The notes below the pieces were generated by a model, which saw nothing but the letters and a program-made list of their open reading frames with translations, was not told where the DNA came from and did no database searches. 11,471 bases of DNA, from the NCBI GenBank assembly GCA_946615785.1, contig CAMOIA010000023.1:1-11471 (forward strand), given 5' to 3'. This document shows, in pieces, positions 7,234-11,471 of this stretch. Made by a program: the position numbers and the translations under genes. The stretch comes from an uncultured Clostridia bacterium (GTDB lineage Bacteria; Bacillota; Clostridia; Christensenellales; Aristaeellaceae). The stretch's first letter is position 1, and every line of letters starts with the position of its first letter.

Positions 7234-8586
7234 ATGATCAATACATCTGAAATCATGGAAACGCTGCGCATGATCGACCAGGAGAAACTGGACGTGCGCA
7301 CGATCACCATGGGCATCTCCCTTTTTGAATGCGTGACGGACGACGAGGACAAGCTCGCGCAGCGGATTTACGACCGCATCACCACCCAGGCGGAGCACCT
7401 GTGCAAAACGGGCGAGGAAATCGAGCGCGATTTCGGCGTTCCCATCGTCAACAAGCGCGTGGCCGTCACCCCCGCGGCGCTGATCATGGGTGCGGTGAAA
7501 CACCCCGTCAAGATCGCAAAAGCGCTCGACCGCGCCGGGAAAACGGTGGGCGTGGACTTTATCGGCGGCTATACGGCGCTGGTTCAGAAGGGCATGACGG
7601 GGGCAGACAGGCGGCTGATCGAATCCATTCCGGAGGCGCTGTCTGAAACCGATATCCTGTGTTCTTCCGTGAACGTGGCCTCCACCCGGGCGGGCATCAA
7701 CATGGATGCCGTCGGCATGTGCGGGCGCGCGGTCAAGGCGCTTGCGGAAAAGACGCGCGACCGCGACGGCCTTGGGTGCGCGAAGTTTGTGGTATTCGCA
7801 AACGCCGTGGAGGACAATCCCTTCATGGCCGGCGCGTTCTTCGGGCCGGGCGAGGGCGATTCGGCCGTGAGCGTGGGCGTGAGCGGCCCCGGCGCGGTGA
7901 AGCGCGCCCTTGAAGACGTGCGCGGGCTGCCTTTTGACCAGGTGGCGGAGACGATCAAGCGCACGGCCTTCCGCATCACGCGCGTGGGCCAGCTTGTCGC
8001 CAGGGAAGCCAGCCGCAGGCTGAACGTGCCCTTTGGCATTGTGGACCTGAGCCTTGCCCCGACGCCGGCTGTCGGCGACAGCGTGGCGCACATCCTGGAG
8101 GAAATGGGGCTTGAAAAATGCGGCACGCACGGCAGCACCGCCGCGCTCGCGCTGCTCAACGACGCGGTGAAAAAGGGCGGCGTCATGGCGTCCTCCCACG
8201 TGGGCGGGCTCTCCGGCGCGTTCATCCCGCTGAGCGAGGACATCGGCATGATCCACGCGGCTGCGGAAGGCGCGCTTTGCCTGGACAAGCTGGAGGCCAT
8301 GACCTGCGTCTGCTCCGTGGGGCTTGACATGATTGCCGTGCCCGGCGACACCAGCGCCGAGACCATCAGCGCCATTATCGCGGACGAGGCGGCCATTGGC
8401 GTCATCAACACCAAAACCACCGCCGTGCGTCTGATTCCGGCGCCCGGCAAACAGGTGGGCGACCGGGTGGAATTCGGCGGGCTGCTCGGCTGGGCGCCGG
8501 TCATCCCCGTGCATCCGTTCTCAAGCGCCGATTTCATCGCGCGCGGCGGCCGCATTCCCGCGCCGCTCAACAGCCTGAAAAACTGA
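7234..8586 (+). CDS. DUF711/UPF0210 family protein (PFL-like fold), function unknown
   Basis: The 450-residue product aligns along its whole length, from memory, with the pneumococcal UPF0210 protein. Shared blocks include 'LDVRTITMGISLFEC' near the N-terminus, 'PIVNKRVAVTP', 'VFANAVEDNPFMAGAFFGPG', 'GVSGPGAVKRALEDVRG', 'VDLSLAPTPAVGDSVAHILE', 'GLSGAFIPLSEDIGMI' and the ending 'RGGRIPAPLNSLKN'. The family is described as having a pyruvate formate-lyase-like fold; its reaction is not known and no glycyl-radical role has been established. The ATG at 7234 is chosen because it gives the usual family N-terminus; AGGAG at 7219-7223 is ten bases upstream. A TTG at 7228 is possible but would place that site only four bases away. 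It is the last gene of the prfC cluster and the natural partner of the ACT protein before it. Confidence 0.93.
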   Translation: MINTSEIMETLRMIDQEKLDVRTITMGISLFECVTDDEDKLAQRIYDRITTQAEHLCKTGEEIERDFGVPIVNKRVAVTPAALIMGAVKHPVKIAKALDRAGKTVGVDFIGGYTALVQKGMTGADRRLIESIPEALSETDILCSSVNVASTRAGINMDAVGMCGRAVKALAEKTRDRDGLGCAKFVVFANAVEDNPFMAGAFFGPGEGDSAVSVGVSGPGAVKRALEDVRGLPFDQVAETIKRTAFRITRVGQLVAREASRRLNVPFGIVDLSLAPTPAVGDSVAHILEEMGLEKCGTHGSTAALALLNDAVKKGGVMASSHVGGLSGAFIPLSEDIGMIHAAAEGALCLDKLEAMTCVCSVGLDMIAVPGDTSAETISAIIADEAAIGVINTKTTAVRLIPAPGKQVGDRVEFGGLLGWAPVIPVHPFSSADFIARGGRIPAPLNSLKN

Positions 8587-8610
8587 TCTTGCCTGCGCCG
8601 CAAGATTTGT
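8586..8610 (+). terminator. Possible weak terminator after the DUF711 gene
   Basis: ATCTTGC (8586-8592) pairs perfectly with GCAAGAT (8600-8606) around a seven-base loop, and TTTGT follows from the last base of the stem. The stem begins at the last base of the stop codon. The tail is poor in T, so termination may be partial, but the position fits a boundary between the prfC cluster and the surface-protein genes. Confidence 0.4.
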
Positions 8611-8657
8611 CCTTGCCGCTTCGTTATATGGTGGAGAAACCTTTGGAGGGATGGTTC

Positions 8658-10331
8658 ATGAAACAGCACGGACGCCTTCTTTGCCTGCTTGTGGTTCTGT
8701 GCCTTGCGCTCGGCCTGTGTTTGCCTGCCTTTTCCAATGAGGCGGGCGATCTGAACACCTATGCGCGGGCGCATTTTACCCGCTCGTTTTCGGTATACAC
8801 CGGACCGGGCACGGAATATTTCCGGGCGGAATTCGTAAACGGCTGGGCCTCCTACTGGTGGGATTATTCCGGCGTCGCCAAGGTCTGGGGCGTGGAGAAC
8901 GGCTGGCTTATGATCGGCTTTAACGTCAACGGCGGCAGGACCTGCGTCGGATACATTTCCGCAAACGCGCTTTCCTGTGCGGATCAGGTGTCGGGTACGC
9001 TCGATCAGCCCCTTTCCTGGCTGAACCTGCCTGCGTACATCGCATCCGGCGGCGCGCCGATCACAGACGATCCCGAGCGCGATCACGAACGGTTCGCCTA
9101 TCTTTCCGGCGGGCAGAATGTCACGCTGCTCGGCTATTTCGGCACCTGGGCGTATGTGGAGGCCAATGTCGCCACCACCATCCGGGCGCGTGGCTTCGTG
9201 CGTTCGTCATCCGTCATTTCAGGCGGCTCAACCCCCATAACCCCGCGTCCGACCGCGGTCCCGACTTCAGCGCCCGTGACGGCACGCCCGACCGCGGTGC
9301 CGACTCCGTATGTGTGGCCGACCTGGGCGCCGATCACGCCGGCACCGACGCCGTATGTGTGGCCCACCTGGGCACCAATCACGCCGGCACCGACCCCGTA
9401 TGTCTATCCGACCTGGGTGCCGATTACCCCAAGGCCGACCGCCACGCCCTTCGTGTGGCCCACCTGGGCGCCTCCGACGCAGGTGCCCTACCCGACCTGG
9501 GCGCCGATTACGCCCTCTCCGACGCCGCGCACCTACCCCACGTGGGTGCCCGTCACGCCAAGGCCCACGGCGGCGCCGACGGCCATTCCCTATACCACCG
9601 CGACGCTGCTCGCGTCCCTTTCCCATAACTGTCCCAACACCGGGGAAATGCTCCCCGCGGCCTTCAGCCCCTATCAGAGGAGCTATGTGCTGACGGTGGC
9701 TTCCTGGGTGACGCGCGTCTGCTTCACGCCGACGGCGTATGACCCGACCGCGTACATCACCGTGAACGGGCAGTACGTCGCATCGGGCCGCCCGTCGAGC
9801 TATATCACGCTGACTGACGCCCCGAAGCAGGTGGATATCGTGGTGCGCTCCGGATACAATACGAACACCTACACCGTGTTTTTGCAGCGCCGGCCGAGCG
9901 AGGCGGACACGCAGGTGCACGTGGGCAGCATTTCCACCATCACCCAGAGCGGCGGGAACTATTACCTGATGTGCGATCTTGTGAACGTGCAGTATTACGG
10001 CAACGATTACAGCCTGGGCAGCCGTTCCAGCTATTCTAACCCGAGCACCGCGCTTTCAAGGTACCTGATCAACGCGAACTGCGACCTGTGGTACGGTTCT
10101 GTCAACGGCGCGATGCACGCGGACGACCTGATGCTGTTCATGGCCAATTACCGCCAGTCCTGGGGATCGAACCTGTATTATATCATCGTGCTCGAGGACG
10201 AAGTGGTGGCCATCCTGCCCTACGAGGCGGAGAGCAGCGGGCCGCTCGGAGCGCCGTACATGGCCCCGACGCCCACGCCCACCCCGAAGCCGACCGTGAA
10301 GCCGGGGACGCAGAACCGGCTGCACAACTAA
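8658..10331 (+). CDS. Secreted or surface protein: SH3-like modules, Pro/Thr/Trp linker, cadherin-like domain
   Basis: The 557-residue protein starts with a signal peptide (basic start, hydrophobic 8-22, likely cleavage after 'AFS' at 26). Residues about 41-107 look SH3b-like ('SVYTGPGTEYF', 'ENGWLMIGF', 'CVGYISANAL'). About 118-187 seems a second such module ('PITDDP', 'NVTLLGYFGTWAYVEA', 'RGFVRSSSV'). Residues 189-311 form a Pro/Thr linker with repeats. About 316-412 fits a cadherin-like beta-sandwich ('LPAAFSPYQRSYVLTV', 'NTYTVFLQRR'). Residues 415-530 form a domain I do not recognise, rich in Tyr and Asn, followed by a short Pro/Thr tail; no LPXTG or membrane anchor is seen. SH3b modules often bind cell-wall peptides, so a wall-associated role is plausible. 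The ATG at 8658 is chosen for GGAGGG at 8645-8650 and because the signal peptide begins there; the in-frame frame opens at 8589 without a site. The function is unknown. Confidence 0.85.
   Translation: MKQHGRLLCLLVVLCLALGLCLPAFSNEAGDLNTYARAHFTRSFSVYTGPGTEYFRAEFVNGWASYWWDYSGVAKVWGVENGWLMIGFNVNGGRTCVGYISANALSCADQVSGTLDQPLSWLNLPAYIASGGAPITDDPERDHERFAYLSGGQNVTLLGYFGTWAYVEANVATTIRARGFVRSSSVISGGSTPITPRPTAVPTSAPVTARPTAVPTPYVWPTWAPITPAPTPYVWPTWAPITPAPTPYVYPTWVPITPRPTATPFVWPTWAPPTQVPYPTWAPITPSPTPRTYPTWVPVTPRPTAAPTAIPYTTATLLASLSHNCPNTGEMLPAAFSPYQRSYVLTVASWVTRVCFTPTAYDPTAYITVNGQYVASGRPSSYITLTDAPKQVDIVVRSGYNTNTYTVFLQRRPSEADTQVHVGSISTITQSGGNYYLMCDLVNVQYYGNDYSLGSRSSYSNPSTALSRYLINANCDLWYGSVNGAMHADDLMLFMANYRQSWGSNLYYIIVLEDEVVAILPYEAESSGPLGAPYMAPTPTPTPKPTVKPGTQNRLHN
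9306..9566 (+). repeat. Pro/Thr/Trp linker repeats inside the surface protein
   Basis: Codes for residues 217-303 of the gene at 8658. The first two units are identical 15-residue copies of PYVWPTWAPITPAPT (45 bases each, 9306-9350 and 9351-9395). The third reads PYVYPTWVPITPRPT, and three shorter or altered units follow. In all there are six PTW(A/V)P or close motifs, at residues 221, 236, 251, 268, 279 and 294. The DNA of the first two copies is nearly but not perfectly identical, which suggests duplication followed by drift. Confidence 0.9.
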
Positions 10332-10391
10332 AGAGCCATAAAATGTAATAACTTTGAAAAAGGATGTTTACAGGCGTTTCATACCCTGTCA

Positions 10392-10420
10392 TTGACAAAG
10401 GCATGACGGTGCAATAAAAT
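10392..10420 (+). promoter_or_regulatory. Sigma-A promoter of the Trp/Cys-repeat gene
   Basis: A perfect -35 box TTGACA (10392-10397) is followed after exactly 17 bases by TAAAAT (10415-10420), one base from the TATAAT consensus. Transcription would start near 10427, giving a leader of about 27 bases that contains AGGAGG (10441-10446), seven bases before the ATG. The surrounding gap (10332-10453) is clearly richer in A and T than the genes. A small inverted repeat, ACAGG (10370-10374) with CCTGT (10385-10389), lies just upstream of the -35 box and might bind a regulator. I see no convincing terminator for the preceding gene. Confidence 0.8.
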
Positions 10421-10453
10421 GAGAAGTGCCTTATAAGAAAAGGAGGTTTTTGT

Positions 10454-11471
10454 ATGCGAAAAGCAACTTGGAAAAAGATACTCTTCGCGGCGCTCATGCT
10501 GGCGGTTTTGACAGCCTGCGCCTGTGCCGTGGGGGAAGAAGGTACGCAGCATTCAGGACATACCTGGGGGCCGTCGGAAATATTGGTTCCGGCAACCTGC
10601 TCACAGGGCGCTTATATGCGGCATACCTGTGTCGGTCTTCTTCCGAACGGACAAGTGTGCGGGTATGTTGAAACATACTATGATACCGCTGTCAATTCAT
10701 CCGCGCACAACTGGGGAGACTGGCAGGTCACAACGCCTGCGACCTGTACGCAGCCCGGTGTTCAGACCAGGGTCTGCGCAAATAACCCCCATCACGTTGA
10801 GACCAAAGCGGTCGATGCGCCCGGCCATACCTTTGGGGACTGGCGGCGCGTGCTTGATCCGACATGCGTGAGCACCGGAACGGATGTCCGCTACTGCACC
10901 GTCTGCAATCAGCAGGAAACCCGCACCGTAGAAGCGACCGGCAACCATACCTATGGCCCCTGGCAGGTAACAAAGCCCGCCACCTGCGAGCAGACCGGCA
11001 CGCAGGTGAGGACTTGCTCTGTCTGCAATAAACAGGAGAGCCAGATCATTCCCGCGACCAACCATAACTGGGGCAGCTGGACGACGACTGTTGCCGCTAC
11101 CTGCACGAACGCAGGTCAGCGTACGCGTGTCTGCGCCAATGACGCGAGCCATGTGCAGAACGAAACCATTCCGGCCCTCGGCCAGAGCAGCACCACGGGC
11201 CACACCTGGGGCGCCTGGACGGAGACCGCTCCGGCCAGCTGCACAAGCGGCGGCCTGCAGACCCGCACCTGCTCCGCCTGCGGAAGGACCGAAACCCAGC
11301 AGATTCCGCCGCTTGGCCATGCTTGGCAGGGCTGGCAGGTCATCACCCCGCCCAGCTGCAACCAGGTCGGCCTTGAGCGCAACAGCTGCTCCCGCTGCAC
11401 CGAAACCCAGGAGCGCACCATTGCCATGACCACCCACTCCTGGACCAACTGGACGGTGCGCGTGCCCGCCA
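10454..11471 (+). CDS. Exported Trp/Cys-repeat protein (3' end cut off)
   Basis: The frame is open from the ATG at 10454 to the window edge: 339 residues and one extra base. AGGAGG lies seven bases before the start and a strong promoter sits upstream. The N-terminus is a signal peptide (MRKATWKK then hydrophobic 9-21). 'LTAC' at 19-22 fits a lipobox, giving a lipoprotein with Cys22, though signal peptidase I could instead cut after Ala25. From residue 36 the protein is entirely tandem repeats that begin with H-x-(W/F/Y). The usual pattern then has G-x-W, then PATC, a G, R-x-C and often a second Cys two residues on, then a Glu, and a variable end often reading 'IPA'. Repeats of this kind are common in surface proteins of gut Clostridia; their role is unknown. 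The paired Cys could form disulfides or bind metal. The domain that follows the repeats lies outside the window. Confidence 0.85.
   Translation, partial: MRKATWKKILFAALMLAVLTACACAVGEEGTQHSGHTWGPSEILVPATCSQGAYMRHTCVGLLPNGQVCGYVETYYDTAVNSSAHNWGDWQVTTPATCTQPGVQTRVCANNPHHVETKAVDAPGHTFGDWRRVLDPTCVSTGTDVRYCTVCNQQETRTVEATGNHTYGPWQVTKPATCEQTGTQVRTCSVCNKQESQIIPATNHNWGSWTTTVAATCTNAGQRTRVCANDASHVQNETIPALGQSSTTGHTWGAWTETAPASCTSGGLQTRTCSACGRTETQQIPPLGHAWQGWQVITPPSCNQVGLERNSCSRCTETQERTIAMTTHSWTNWTVRVPA
10559..11470 (+). repeat. Tandem 39-49-residue Trp/Cys/His repeats
   Basis: Units begin at the codons for His36, 85, 125, 165, 204, 250, 289 and 328 (bases 10559, 10706, 10826, 10946, 11063, 11201, 11318, 11435); the last is cut by the window edge. 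Units 3, 4, 6 and 7 carry a C-x-x-C pair (for example 'CTVC', 'CSVC', 'CSAC', 'CSRC'). Units 2 and 5 replace the second Cys with 'CANNPHHV' and 'CANDASHV'. Unit 1 has its two Cys separated by a nine-residue insertion. The copies differ strongly at the DNA level, so the array is old rather than recently expanded. Confidence 0.92.

Noticed and set aside
6721..8514. A 597-codon minus-strand frame opposite prfC, the ACT gene and DUF711
   Set aside because: It is the shadow of three well-supported genes and resembles no protein; no ribosome binding site or promoter was evident.
9134..9382. Short minus-strand frame with Gly/Val repeats ('GAQVGHTYGVG')
   Set aside because: The repeats are the reverse complement of the Pro/Thr/Trp linker, which has the clear reading on the + strand.
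9306..9566. Possible CRISPR-like array because of 45-base direct repeats
   Set aside because: The repeats are in-frame coding units with no spacers, and no cas gene is nearby.
10426..10671. An 81-codon + strand frame overlapping the start of the last gene
   Set aside because: The frame beginning at 10454 has the ribosome binding site, a signal peptide and the long repeat array; the other frame has none of these.

Overview
The window reads as a contiguous piece of a fairly GC-rich member of the Clostridia (Bacillota), most likely a gut bacterium of the Christensenellales/Oscillospirales kind. The organism is inferred from several signs. The ribosome binding sites are strong and GGAGG-like. 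There is a textbook sigma-A promoter. A SecD-type gene is followed by recJ and rel, an order known from Bacillota. An ACT-domain gene is paired with a DUF711 gene, and the surface proteins use Trp/Cys repeats of the 'HTWGxW...C..C' kind. No species can be named from the sequence alone. All genes lie on the + strand; the long minus-strand reading frames are shadows of high-GC coding sequence.

Positions 1-2931: the 3' end of a divergent SecD/SecF-family membrane protein, a strong intrinsic terminator, then recJ (single-strand-specific 5'-3' exonuclease). Positions 2971-5160: a complete bifunctional (p)ppGpp synthetase/hydrolase, 39 bases after recJ, without the apt gene often found between them. 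Positions 5161-5317: a leader holding a 12-codon open frame with its own ribosome binding site, ending in TGA-C; the frame one base further on is open straight into the next gene. Positions 5318-8586: a tight cluster of prfC (release factor RF3), a 94-residue ACT-domain protein and a DUF711/UPF0210 'PFL-like' protein. The last two are a widely conserved pair of unknown function.

Positions 8658-11471: two genes for exported proteins. The first has a signal peptide, SH3-like N-terminal modules, a Pro/Thr linker with regularly spaced Trp residues, a cadherin-like beta-sandwich and a C-terminal domain I do not recognise. The second runs off the window. It has its own promoter, a signal peptide with a possible lipobox, and at least seven 39-49-residue Trp/Cys/His repeats that alternate between two subtypes with a period of three.

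The first two thirds is therefore ordinary housekeeping (export, DNA repair, stringent response, translation termination) and the last third is accessory cell-surface material. The points most worth a second look are the prfC leader, the three-unit superperiod in the last protein, and the SecD-like protein that lacks the usual charged/polar motif in its membrane domain. I found no mobile element, CRISPR array, tRNA or rRNA.
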